Below the pieces are notes generated by a model. It had not been told where the DNA came from. It made no database searches and worked only from the letters and a program-made list of their open reading frames with translations. 64,000 bases of DNA. It comes from Oceanobacillus neutriphilus (lineage in GTDB: Bacteria > Bacillota > Bacilli > Bacillales > Amphibacillaceae). The position numbers and the translations under genes were made by a program. This document shows, one piece after another, positions 17,707 to 25,434 of this stretch. The stretch covers positions 186,001-250,000 of the forward strand of contig NZ_BMLW01000004.1 of assembly GCF_014645515.1 (NCBI RefSeq), given 5' to 3'. The first letter of the stretch is position 1; each line of letters begins with the position of its first letter.

Positions 17707-18294
17707 ATGCCAATTTCAGCTTTCCTCACATTTGTTTTTATCAGCAGTTTTACACCTGGCCCAAATAATTTTATGGCTATTTCTTTTGCAAATCGCTATG
17801 GATTTCGAAATACGATTTCCTTCTGTATTGGCGTTGGCTCAGGTTTTTTTCTGATTGCTTTAATTTGCAGTTTTTTTAACCGGGCTTTAATTGAAATTTT
17901 GCCTTTCATTGAAACACCATTAAAACTTTTGGGTGTTTTCTACATGCTATACCTTGCCTTTAAAACATTCACCAGCTCAGGAAGCACCGGAGAGCCCTCC
18001 ACAAAAGCACATAAGAATTTATTTGTTGTCGGCACATTGATGCAATTTATTAATCCAAAAGCAATTTTATATGGTATTGCAGTTGTATCTACGTTCCTGC
18101 TGCCTTATTACAGCTCCTATTCAAGCTATATACTCTTTTGCCTTTTTCTTGGTATTGTAGGTATTTTCAGTTCTATTACATGGAGCTTATTTGGCTCAGT
18201 CCTCCAAAATTTTTTAGCCCGTTATCAGACTATATTTAATATTGTTATGGGCTTATTGCTTGTTTATAGTGCTTTTTCTATTTTGATAACTTGA
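17707..18294 (+). CDS. LysE/RhtB family amino-acid exporter
   Basis: A 195-residue membrane protein with about six helices. The N-terminal FTPGPNNFMAISFANRYG is the family signature (usually TPGPN near residue 17), and FINPKAILYG in the middle is the second conserved motif. Members export lysine, arginine, threonine, homoserine lactone or other small solutes; the substrate cannot be set from sequence. The ATG follows AAAAGGAG with ten bases spacing. It is transcribed alone and faces the tetronate operon across a shared terminator. No LysG-type regulator lies next to it. Confidence 0.9.
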   Translation: MPISAFLTFVFISSFTPGPNNFMAISFANRYGFRNTISFCIGVGSGFFLIALICSFFNRALIEILPFIETPLKLLGVFYMLYLAFKTFTSSGSTGEPSTKAHKNLFVVGTLMQFINPKAILYGIAVVSTFLLPYYSSYSSYILFCLFLGIVGIFSSITWSLFGSVLQNFLARYQTIFNIVMGLLLVYSAFSILIT

Positions 18295-18384
18295 GTAATT
18301 GATACATACAATAATTTTAAAACTAAGTAAATACTCAAGAATTGCTTCAATCGTTTATATCAGTGAATAGATCATTATACAAAA

Positions 18385-18462
18385 AACCATACCTCTATAG
18401 AAGTTTTTTTAAAGCACGATGTTTCTTTCGCCTTTAAAATCTGCTTCCAACGAGGTATGGTT
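18385..18462. terminator. Bidirectional terminator between exporter and OtnC-like gene
   Basis: Eleven-base perfect arms AACCATACCTC (18385-18395) and GAGGTATGGTT (18452-18462) enclose a 56-base loop with a smaller internal stem (TTTAAAG/CTTTAAA). Both flanks are T-rich in the relevant direction, so it should end both convergent units. Confidence 0.75.
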
Positions 18463-18465
18463 ATT

Positions 18466-19107
18466 TTATTGCCATTTCCGAAGAGGTTTATAGCCTGAGT
18501 GATGAAGGAAATCATACACTGTTTCTTCACTCAATCCATTCATGTTAATATTCTTTTCTAGAGCTGTAACATGCATTCGAGCTGTGTATTCTAATGTCTG
18601 CAGTGCTGTACGAGCTTCTTTTAAACTCGTATCACAGACAATTATCCCATGATTCTCCAATAAAAACACATTAGAATCCTTCGCTCTTTCTTTAACTGCC
18701 TGCGCTAATTCTTTACTGCCTGGATGATAAAATGGAACCCTTACAACTCTTTCAAGATAATACATCGACTCCACAAAATAATTAGATGGTAAACTCAGAT
18801 CAGAATTTGCAATCAAAGTACTGTAGAAAGGAGATGCATGCAAAACTGCATTTATCTCTGGTCTTTCTTCATAAATTCCTTCGTGCATCAGATACTCTTT
18901 GGAAGGCTTCTCTCCGGCGATTTGACTGCCATCTTCACATAAAGAAAAGCTGTCCATATCCAGTTCTCCCAAGTACGTACCAGTGGCTGAAATGATGTAT
19001 CCATTTCCCTGCCTTGCACTGATGTTTCCCGCTGTACCCCAAGCTAAATCTTTATCCATCATAAACTTTCCTGTCATTTGCAGTTCCTTTAATATTTGTT
19101 TATTCAT
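18466..19107 (-). CDS. Class II aldolase/adducin family enzyme, OtnC-like
   Basis: A 213-residue enzyme of the L-fuculose-phosphate aldolase fold. With OtnK in the same operon, the likely role is decarboxylating 3-oxo-tetronate 4-phosphate to dihydroxyacetone phosphate. Glu71 (PSKEYLMH), His90 and His153 (ENHG) match the catalytic Glu and two of the three zinc histidines. The usual H-x-H pair reads H90-A-S92 here, so one zinc ligand is missing or replaced. That may mean altered metal binding or a different reaction, such as another aldol cleavage. It is the last gene of the seven-gene operon, 22 bases after dctM. The start follows AGGAG at a long spacing. Confidence 0.8.
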   Translation of the reverse strand: MNKQILKELQMTGKFMMDKDLAWGTAGNISARQGNGYIISATGTYLGELDMDSFSLCEDGSQIAGEKPSKEYLMHEGIYEERPEINAVLHASPFYSTLIANSDLSLPSNYFVESMYYLERVVRVPFYHPGSKELAQAVKERAKDSNVFLLENHGIIVCDTSLKEARTALQTLEYTARMHVTALEKNINMNGLSEETVYDFLHHSGYKPLRKWQ

Positions 19108-19129
19108 TCTCTGTCGTCCTCTCCTTCAC

Positions 19130-20404
19130 TTATTTCATCCATTCCACAACACTCATGGTTATCCCCGGGAAAAAAGTAACTATAAGCAAACAGATCAGTA
19201 TAGCTATATAAAATGGCACGAGGCTCCTTGTTAATTTGTCTATACGAAGGTGAGCTATTTTCGATACAACAAACAGGTTCAGTCCTAATGGAGGCGTAAC
19301 CATTCCAATCGCCAGTGTTACAATCATCACAATACCGAAATGAACTGAATTAATTCCAAGCTCTGCAGCTACCGGAACAAGTATTGGCGCTAAAATAATA
19401 ATAGAAGCATTTGTTTCCATAAACATTCCAACTATTAATAACAAGAGGATAACAATTCCTAAGAATATCATTGGATTATCTGAAATAGAGGTTATGAACC
19501 CAGCAACCTGCTGTGGAATATTTTCAATCGTTAAGATCCAGCTGAACAGTCCTGCTGTAGAAAGAATCAGCATAAGTGTAGCAGTAGTTAAAGATGCTTG
19601 CGTTAAGATTTCTTTAATATTCTCTTTCGTAATTGCCCGATAGAATACAACGCTCACAATAAAGGCATATGCTACCGCTACTCCCGCAGCCTCTGTTGCA
19701 GTAAAAATGCCACTATAAATTCCGCCTAAAATAATAACTGGCATAATTAAGGCCGGAATCGCTTCTACAAATGCTTTCCAAATTTCTTTTCCTGATTTTT
19801 TTGGTTCCTTTGAGTAATTTCTCTTTTTAGCAAGAATATATACTGTAATAACTAAGCCAATTCCAATTATCACCCCGGGAACCATTCCAGCAACAAACAG
19901 GTCTCCTATAGAGGCTCCGACAGCTGTACCATAAAGAATCAATGGAATACTTGGAGGCAAAATAATGCCAAGTGTACCTGAAATAGATTGAACGCCGCCG
20001 GCAAACTCTTTTTCGTAGCCTCTTTTTATCATCGCAGGGATTAAAATTGCTCCGAGTGCCGCTGTGGCTGCTACACTTGATCCAGTAATGGCAGCAAAAA
20101 ACATTGTAGTTACAACTGTTACAATGGCCAGGCCACCTGATACATGGCCTGTTGCAGCATTTGCCAGGTTTATTAATCTTTGTGATATCCCGCCGTGCTC
20201 CATCAAAGATCCAGCCAGTATGAAGAGAGGAATGGCTAGTAATGGAAATGAGTCCAGAGAGACAAATGCTTGTTGTGGCAAAGCAAGTAATGGAATATCT
20301 CCTGCTACTAAAAGTGCTAAACTAGATGAAATTCCCAATGAAATGGCGACTGGAACACCAATTAAAAATAACAAGAGTAAAGATACAACTAAAACAAAAA
20401 TCAT
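19130..20404 (-). CDS. TRAP transporter large permease (DctM type)
   Basis: A 424-residue protein with about 12 membrane helices, the sodium-driven transport channel of a tripartite ATP-independent periplasmic-type transporter. The N-terminal LFLIGVPVAISLGISSSLAL and the ATAALGAILIPAMIKRGYEKEF and GTLGIILPPSIPLILYG motifs are diagnostic of DctM. It overlaps the stop of dctQ by four bases, which implies translational coupling. The OtnK, dehydrogenase and OtnC-like enzymes in the operon suggest a four-carbon sugar acid such as erythronate or threonate as substrate, which is inferred. Confidence 0.95.
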   Translation of the reverse strand: MIFVLVVSLLLLFLIGVPVAISLGISSSLALLVAGDIPLLALPQQAFVSLDSFPLLAIPLFILAGSLMEHGGISQRLINLANAATGHVSGGLAIVTVVTTMFFAAITGSSVAATAALGAILIPAMIKRGYEKEFAGGVQSISGTLGIILPPSIPLILYGTAVGASIGDLFVAGMVPGVIIGIGLVITVYILAKKRNYSKEPKKSGKEIWKAFVEAIPALIMPVIILGGIYSGIFTATEAAGVAVAYAFIVSVVFYRAITKENIKEILTQASLTTATLMLILSTAGLFSWILTIENIPQQVAGFITSISDNPMIFLGIVILLLLIVGMFMETNASIIILAPILVPVAAELGINSVHFGIVMIVTLAIGMVTPPLGLNLFVVSKIAHLRIDKLTRSLVPFYIAILICLLIVTFFPGITMSVVEWMK

Positions 20405-20892
20405 TGGACATCACCTTCCACACTTTTTTTATCCGGGTCTATTCCCGCTGCAATAATATTAAAGAACATCAAAAGGGAACCTATAGGCATAGCAGCATAA
20501 GCCCAAGCCATAGAATATTGTAAAGTTGGCGTAGACTGATCAATTACCAGATAGGTAAGATGTGCTCCAAAGTACGCTAATGCCAAGCAAAAAATAGCAC
20601 TTATCCATAAAATAAGTTTTCCCAGTTTCTCTCTTGTTTTCGGGCCTGAAACCTCTAGAAGAAAATCAATTGCAATATGCTGATTGTTACGAAAAGCAAG
20701 ACCAGATCCAAGGAATACAATATAGATCATTAGATATTTTGCTAACTCTTCTGTCCAGCTGAGAGGAATATTGATAATAAAACGAGTTGTTACCTGTAAT
20801 ACGACTAATATAGCCAGAATAACCAGCAATACAGCTAACAGATACTTCACACCACTATTTATTTTGTCTATTATTTTAATATACTTATTCAT
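20401..20892 (-). CDS. TRAP transporter small permease (DctQ type)
   Basis: A 163-residue membrane protein with four helices; the TRFIINIPLSWTEELAKYLMIY motif before helix 3 is the DctQ signature. It joins the binding protein and DctM in the transporter. The start is five bases after the dctP stop, with GGGAG eight bases before the ATG, and its own end overlaps dctM. Confidence 0.93.
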   Translation of the reverse strand: MNKYIKIIDKINSGVKYLLAVLLVILAILVVLQVTTRFIINIPLSWTEELAKYLMIYIVFLGSGLAFRNNQHIAIDFLLEVSGPKTREKLGKLILWISAIFCLALAYFGAHLTYLVIDQSTPTLQYSMAWAYAAMPIGSLLMFFNIIAAGIDPDKKSVEGDVQ

Positions 20893-20897
20893 AAGCT

Positions 20898-21887
20898 TTA
20901 CTCCCTCATACCCTGTATGGTGTCATATAGCTCTCTCCCATACTTGTCAGCTAATTTTTCATTAATATCTTGCACTGCCTCTCTAAATGGCTCCTGATCA
21001 ACTTCGATAATTTCTACATCTGCATCAAGCATGGCTTGAACAGCTTCTTCCTCTTCCTGAAAAACCAAATCATTTTGATAGTTTCTAGCCTCTGCTGCTG
21101 CTTCTAGAACGGCATCTCTTTCGTCTTCGGTTAGTCCTTCAAATGTTTTATCACTCATTAAAAGCTGAACATAGCCAAATACGTGATCTGTCATCACCAG
21201 ATAGTCCTGCACTTCCTGGATACGGGCACTGGCAGTAAATTCTATTGGATTTTCCTGTGCGTCTATGACACCTGTTTGCAGAGAGGAATAAACCTCACCA
21301 AAATTCATCGGTGTCGGACTGGCTCCCATTGCTTTCCATCCTTCTACAGATGCTTCAATATTAGGTACACGAATTTTTTGTCCTTTTAAATCTTCCGGCT
21401 TCTCTACCAATTTATTCGTGGTTAATTCTCTGGGGCCACGCAACCAAAATTCCAGACCTCTTACTCCCGTCTCTTCCAGCATATCCCCCTGCAACCGCTT
21501 ACCATCATCGCCATAAACAAACTCTTCCAGGTGATCTAAATCATGAAATAGATAAGGTAATTCCAAAATAGAATAAGGTTCATAGAAGTTGGACATAACC
21601 CCGGCTACTAATGCAAAATCTACCGTCCCTATTTGCATCCCCTCTACTAAATCACGATCCTCTCCCAAAGTAGAGCTTGGGTAAACCTCTACTTTGACAG
21701 AACCGTTTGTTTTTTCTTCGACCAGCTCAGCAAATTTCAATGATCCCTTATGCCAAGCATTGGATTCATTTTGAATATGTCCAAGCCGCAATACTTTTGT
21801 TTCTTTTCCATCAGCAGTTCCCTGATTACAAGCAGCTAAAAAAAGGGCCGTTATTGATAAGAGTAAAAATACTATTTTTGATTTCAT
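20898..21887 (-). CDS. TRAP substrate-binding lipoprotein (DctP type)
   Basis: A 329-residue extracytoplasmic solute-binding protein anchored as a lipoprotein: hydrophobic signal residues 5-17 and the lipobox LAAC with the modified Cys near residue 20. DctP-family features are RLGHIQNESNAWHKGSLKFAE at the mature N-terminus, the conserved ligand arginine region (FWLRGPRELTTNK) and VIDAQENP. In this family an Arg binds the carboxylate of sugar acids. I chose the ATG at 21885-21887, ten or fewer bases after AGGAGG, over an in-frame TTG at 21905 that contains the ribosome site. The gene lies just after the dehydrogenase. Confidence 0.93.
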   Translation of the reverse strand: MKSKIVFLLLSITALFLAACNQGTADGKETKVLRLGHIQNESNAWHKGSLKFAELVEEKTNGSVKVEVYPSSTLGEDRDLVEGMQIGTVDFALVAGVMSNFYEPYSILELPYLFHDLDHLEEFVYGDDGKRLQGDMLEETGVRGLEFWLRGPRELTTNKLVEKPEDLKGQKIRVPNIEASVEGWKAMGASPTPMNFGEVYSSLQTGVIDAQENPIEFTASARIQEVQDYLVMTDHVFGYVQLLMSDKTFEGLTEDERDAVLEAAAEARNYQNDLVFQEEEEAVQAMLDADVEIIEVDQEPFREAVQDINEKLADKYGRELYDTIQGMRE

Positions 21888-21897
21888 TTTTATCCTC

Positions 21898-22926
21898 CTA
21901 TTCAAAAGAAATAAGAACTTTCACAGAATTGTCCAGCTTTTTATCGACCATCTTAAATCCTTCTCCAGCTTGCTCATAATGCAATTTATGAGATATAACC
22001 TTGGTAACGTTTAATTCACCTTTTGTGATGATTTCCAGAGCCTTCTCCGAGTCAGGACGATTGTATGTCATACATCCAGCTACTTCTTTTTCATTTTGCT
22101 GCAGCTGCTCAATATCAATTTCCTGTTGTCCATGGAACATCGCTACAGTTACTACACGACCGCCTTTTTTTAATAAATTCAGCGCATCATTAACAATCCC
22201 CGGAACTCCGGCAGTAATGAAAACTTTATCAAATGACCCCTTATCCAATGTCTGTTTCGCTTCATTAACCCAATTTTGATTGTCTTTAATATTAATGACA
22301 CTGGAAGCTCCCATTTCTTTTGCTTTGTCTAAAGAATATTCGAGTACATCCGTAACAACAATATTTTCTGCACCTCTATCTTTAACAGCAATAAGCGTTA
22401 ATAGACCAATTGGGCCCGCTCCTAAAATAGCAACTCTGTCTGTTGGCTGTACTTCCCCCTTGTAAGCAGCATGCACACCGACTGCCAAAGGCTCTACAAG
22501 CACTCCCTCGTCATACGTAACTGTATCAGGCAATGCAAGAACCTGAGTTTCCGGCGCAATAAAGTACTCTGCCATGGTTCCCAGCCAATCTCCCATTCCC
22601 GGCGCTAAGCGGTTATCAGAGTAATTCACATTCCCTGTCATAATTCCTTCACTTTCCCCTGTACCAATCTGAGGTTCAACAGTAACCCGGTCTCCCACCT
22701 TAAAATGAGTTACCTTCTCCCCTACTTCGACTACCTCTCCAGCAACTTCATGCCCAATAATAACTGGAGGCTTTCTAAAAGGATGCAAGCCTTTATAGGT
22801 GTGAATATCCGATCCGCAAATCCCTGCTACCGACACTTTGATCTGAACCTCATCTTCCTTCAACTCTGGTAATGCTGCTTCTTTAACAACTACTTTCTCT
22901 GCATCATCTACAAATACTGCTTTCAT
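21898..22926 (-). CDS. Zinc-type MDR dehydrogenase, sugar-acid operon
   Basis: A 342-residue medium-chain dehydrogenase/reductase. The catalytic zinc site is visible (C37 in GICGSD, H59-E60 in GHE) and the NAD-binding GAGPIG motif lies near residue 170. The lobe that normally carries four structural-zinc cysteines (about 90-110) has none; it is a serine/glycine/asparagine-rich loop. Known L-threonate and D-erythronate pathways use LtnD/DenD-type hydroxyacid dehydrogenases, which give a 2-oxo acid needing the isomerase OtnI. No OtnI is visible, so this enzyme may oxidise C3 directly. The reaction is inferred from context. Confidence 0.85.
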   Translation of the reverse strand: MKAVFVDDAEKVVVKEAALPELKEDEVQIKVSVAGICGSDIHTYKGLHPFRKPPVIIGHEVAGEVVEVGEKVTHFKVGDRVTVEPQIGTGESEGIMTGNVNYSDNRLAPGMGDWLGTMAEYFIAPETQVLALPDTVTYDEGVLVEPLAVGVHAAYKGEVQPTDRVAILGAGPIGLLTLIAVKDRGAENIVVTDVLEYSLDKAKEMGASSVINIKDNQNWVNEAKQTLDKGSFDKVFITAGVPGIVNDALNLLKKGGRVVTVAMFHGQQEIDIEQLQQNEKEVAGCMTYNRPDSEKALEIITKGELNVTKVISHKLHYEQAGEGFKMVDKKLDNSVKVLISFE

Positions 22927-22953
22927 GATTCTCTCTCCCTATTCCAAACTCAT

Positions 22954-23586
22954 CTATTGGAAATAAATCATTTTTGAATCTATCAAATGATCTCTCATCA
23001 ATTCTGAGCTTCGTTTGTCTTTTGTTTTAAGTGCCTCCAGGATTTCTATATGCTCCTGGTAAAACTTCCTTACTCTTCCTGGATCTTTCTTTAAATGACG
23101 TAACGTAATTCTACGCAAATGATCTTGATAGTTTAATAAAATCTTAGTAATCTCTGTATTCCCGGCAAATTCACTAATCGCTAAATGAAATTCATGATCC
23201 AGTGTTGCGAATAAGCTGACATCCTCTTCCTCTGCCGCTTTCTCCGTAGCATGGACAATCTCTTCTAATTCATTGCATTGTTCTTTTGTTATGCGTTTAT
23301 AAATCTCATTACAATTAAAAGTTTCTAAAGCAACCCGCAGATTATAAATATCATTGATTCTTTCAATAGATATATCATTCACAATAATTCCCTGCTTTGA
23401 AGAAACTGTTACAAAGCCTTCCGATTCTAATCGAACCAGTGCATTTTTTATCGGTGTCTTACTCATTCCCAAATCATCTATTAATGTTCTTTCTGACAGG
23501 AATCTTCCGGGTTCATAATTTTCTTCTAATATTCTTTCTTTGATTTTCTGATAAGCAACATCTTTTAATAACATAATTACGCTCAT
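22954..23586 (-). CDS. GntR family regulator, FadR/FCD subfamily
   Basis: A 210-residue repressor-type regulator: N-terminal winged helix (about 5-70) with SERTLIDDLGMSKTPIKNALVRLESEGFV and a C-terminal all-helical FCD ligand domain (about 85-205) holding metal-binding type His residues (DHEFH). FCD regulators usually respond to carboxylic or sugar acids. It lies second in the operon, 12 bases after the kinase gene, so it very probably controls this operon through the dyad near 24959-24972. An in-frame ATG four codons in (MLLKDV) is an alternative start. Confidence 0.9.
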   Translation of the reverse strand: MSVIMLLKDVAYQKIKERILEENYEPGRFLSERTLIDDLGMSKTPIKNALVRLESEGFVTVSSKQGIIVNDISIERINDIYNLRVALETFNCNEIYKRITKEQCNELEEIVHATEKAAEEEDVSLFATLDHEFHLAISEFAGNTEITKILLNYQDHLRRITLRHLKKDPGRVRKFYQEHIEILEALKTKDKRSSELMRDHLIDSKMIYFQ

Positions 23587-23598
23587 TCCCTTAGTTTA

Positions 23599-24936
23599 TT
23601 AAGAACCGGAATGATAGACTTTCTCAAAGAATTGCGGTCCGCCTAACTGACCACTCTTCAATGCAATCTCTAGTCCATCAAATTTAGGTCTCTCTGAATA
23701 TGCTAAACATAAAGGGGCACCCGGCGCAATAGAATCCAGCACTTCCAGCCCAAAAATATCTAAATTAGATGTAACAAACCCTGAAGTATCGCCCCCAGAT
23801 ATAATTAACCTCTTAATCTCTATCTGGTCTAAAACCTTCTTGGTCCACTCTCCTAATCTCTTTCCGATGTAAATCCCTCTATCTTCCTTAGAAATACCTT
23901 CTTTTCGTAAATGCTGTTTTGTTTTTTCAATGATGGGGTCATCAGGGCCTTTAGCTGTATAAATAATTACCTTTTTCTTACGCTCTATTTTCTTCACTAT
24001 ATTTTCCAGGAATTCCTCAGCTTTTTCCTCATCAGTAAATAATTCATACGGTATTTGTTCTAAATGGAATCCAGCCTTCTCCGCGTTCTCCAGCTGCTGC
24101 TTTGTTACTTCGGATACACTGCCGGAAACAGAGAATATTTTCTCTATCTTGGAGTATACTATGTCCTTTCCTGTCCGAGAAGCTGCTTGATTCCTTTTCA
24201 TTGCATCTCCCAAAGCATATTCAATGCCGGAGGAGCCTAATAGAAATTGAGTATCTGTTCCCTTCATTTTCCAAAGTATTTGAGATACTTTCTCCATATG
24301 AACATCATTTAGTGCATCAAACAATACAATATTGTCCTCTTCAGCATGCTTCTCAATGATTTCAGATACATTCTGCTCTTCCAGGTCTAAAATACTGACT
24401 TTATCTATCTGCTGTTCTGTCTGTTTCTGCAAATGCACAGCTAAATCAGCTTCATCCATTGGGGTTACTGGATGTCTGGACATTACAGGATGTCTGTCCA
24501 GACGATATACTTTATCTTGAAAAGCAGCAAAATGGTTCCCAAATACTGTATATCTCCCTAACATAGGAGCCGCTACTAATAAAGGGAAACTGCCTTTATT
24601 AAAATAATTTCGGGCAAGATCACCGGCAAACCCGATACTCCCTACGTCTGGTGATGAATCAAAGGTAGAACAAACTTTATAATGAACAAAATACGGATTT
24701 ATTTTTTGAAAAAAATCATAAACAGGAACTAATTCTTTTTCCATGCCATTTTTATTTTTCGCACGGGCAGTTCCCGCTACTCCCACACAATCAACATCCT
24801 GGAAACGCTCCATCATCTTTTCATTTGGTATTTTTAAAAATAAAATTGTTTTTAACCCATATTGATCCAGTGCTTCCATTGCATCTGTTGATCCAGTGAA
24901 ATCGTCACCATAAAAACCTAATATCAATCTTTTCAA
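23599..24936 (-). CDS. otnK: Four-carbon acid sugar kinase (OtnK, DUF1537 family)
   Basis: A 445-residue kinase of the DUF1537 family, which phosphorylates 3-oxo-tetronate, D-threonate or related sugar acids. The N-terminal FYGDDFTGSTDAMEAL is the family signature for sugar binding, and C-terminal RLIISGGDTSGFVTSNL is the nucleotide-binding glycine motif. With the OtnC-like aldolase, the pathway runs through a 3-oxo-acid 4-phosphate to dihydroxyacetone phosphate. I chose the TTG at 24934-24936, eight bases after AGGAGG; an in-frame GTG nine bases earlier overlaps the ribosome site. It is the first gene of the operon. Some DUF1537 members act on 3-oxo-isoapionate or other acids, so the exact substrate is inferred. 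Confidence 0.9.
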   Translation of the reverse strand: MKRLILGFYGDDFTGSTDAMEALDQYGLKTILFLKIPNEKMMERFQDVDCVGVAGTARAKNKNGMEKELVPVYDFFQKINPYFVHYKVCSTFDSSPDVGSIGFAGDLARNYFNKGSFPLLVAAPMLGRYTVFGNHFAAFQDKVYRLDRHPVMSRHPVTPMDEADLAVHLQKQTEQQIDKVSILDLEEQNVSEIIEKHAEEDNIVLFDALNDVHMEKVSQILWKMKGTDTQFLLGSSGIEYALGDAMKRNQAASRTGKDIVYSKIEKIFSVSGSVSEVTKQQLENAEKAGFHLEQIPYELFTDEEKAEEFLENIVKKIERKKKVIIYTAKGPDDPIIEKTKQHLRKEGISKEDRGIYIGKRLGEWTKKVLDQIEIKRLIISGGDTSGFVTSNLDIFGLEVLDSIAPGAPLCLAYSERPKFDGLEIALKSGQLGGPQFFEKVYHSGS

Positions 24937-24958
24937 GTATCCCACCTCCTAAAATCTA

Positions 24959-25023
24959 ACATAGATCTAAGTTGAATCTAAAAAAGATACTAACATCGCT
25001 ATTTTATTTTGTCAACGCTTTCT
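24959..25023 (-). promoter_or_regulatory. SigA promoter, cre-like site and operator of the otnK operon
   Basis: Minus-strand promoter with TTGACA (25010-25015), a 17-base spacer and TAGTAT (24987-24992). A cre-like sequence AGAAAGCGTTGACA (25010-25023) overlaps the -35 box with one mismatch. Downstream of the -10 box, ACTTAGATCTATGT (24959-24972) is an imperfect dyad with the perfect core TAGATCTA, a good position for the GntR repressor. The three parts together suggest induction by substrate plus catabolite repression. Confidence 0.75.
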
Positions 25024-25222
25024 CGACATATATTTTATAACTATTAGAAGTAACCTTATGAAGGTCAATTTTTCTTATATAAAATCTCATTTTTTTATCA
25101 GGCTATATTCTAAAGTTCAAATTATTTAAAGATAATAGAGATATCATGTGTATTATGTATTACGCTAATTAAGCATCCTTTTTAAATTGAATGACTCTTT
25201 TTTATATCTTTAATGTCCGAAA

Positions 25223-25250
25223 TTGCATCGTCTCCTCTCTTTAGTACAAT
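25223..25250 (+). promoter_or_regulatory. Promoter of the 23-residue membrane peptide gene
   Basis: TTGCAT (25223-25228), a 16-base spacer and TACAAT (25245-25250), 39 bases before the ATG. The rest of the gap between about 25024 and 25222 holds no gene that I can see. Confidence 0.55.
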
Positions 25251-25288
25251 AACAAGTAAGACAATACATAAGAGCGAGGAGAGTTATT

Positions 25289-25360
25289 ATGAAAAGAGGG
25301 GTTCTATTTATTTTCGGCTTCTTACTTGGAGCATTGATTTATTTCTGGTTTCTTTATTAG
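25289..25360 (+). CDS. Small single-helix membrane peptide, 23 residues
   Basis: A 24-codon frame (with stop) starting MKRGVLFIF and ending YFWFLY: a positive N-terminus, then one hydrophobic helix with small residues (GFLLGAL). A GAGGAGAG ribosome site lies before the ATG, a plausible promoter lies upstream and a terminator follows within 25 bases, so it looks like a complete transcription unit. Such peptides are common in bacilli but I do not recognise this one. It could be a membrane-tuning peptide or toxin-like; no antitoxin RNA was seen. Confidence 0.6.
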   Translation: MKRGVLFIFGFLLGALIYFWFLY

Positions 25361-25384
25361 AGTAAAATTTTTTCTGGCACGCAA

Positions 25385-25418
25385 AAAACCAAGTCCTCCT
25401 AAAAAAAGACTTGGTTTT
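25385..25418. terminator. Bidirectional terminator between small peptide and nucleoside hydrolase
   Basis: Eleven-base perfect arms (25385-25395 and 25408-25418) with A and T runs outside, between the convergent small-peptide and nucleoside hydrolase genes. Confidence 0.85.
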
Positions 25419-25434
25419 CTCATACATATTCATC

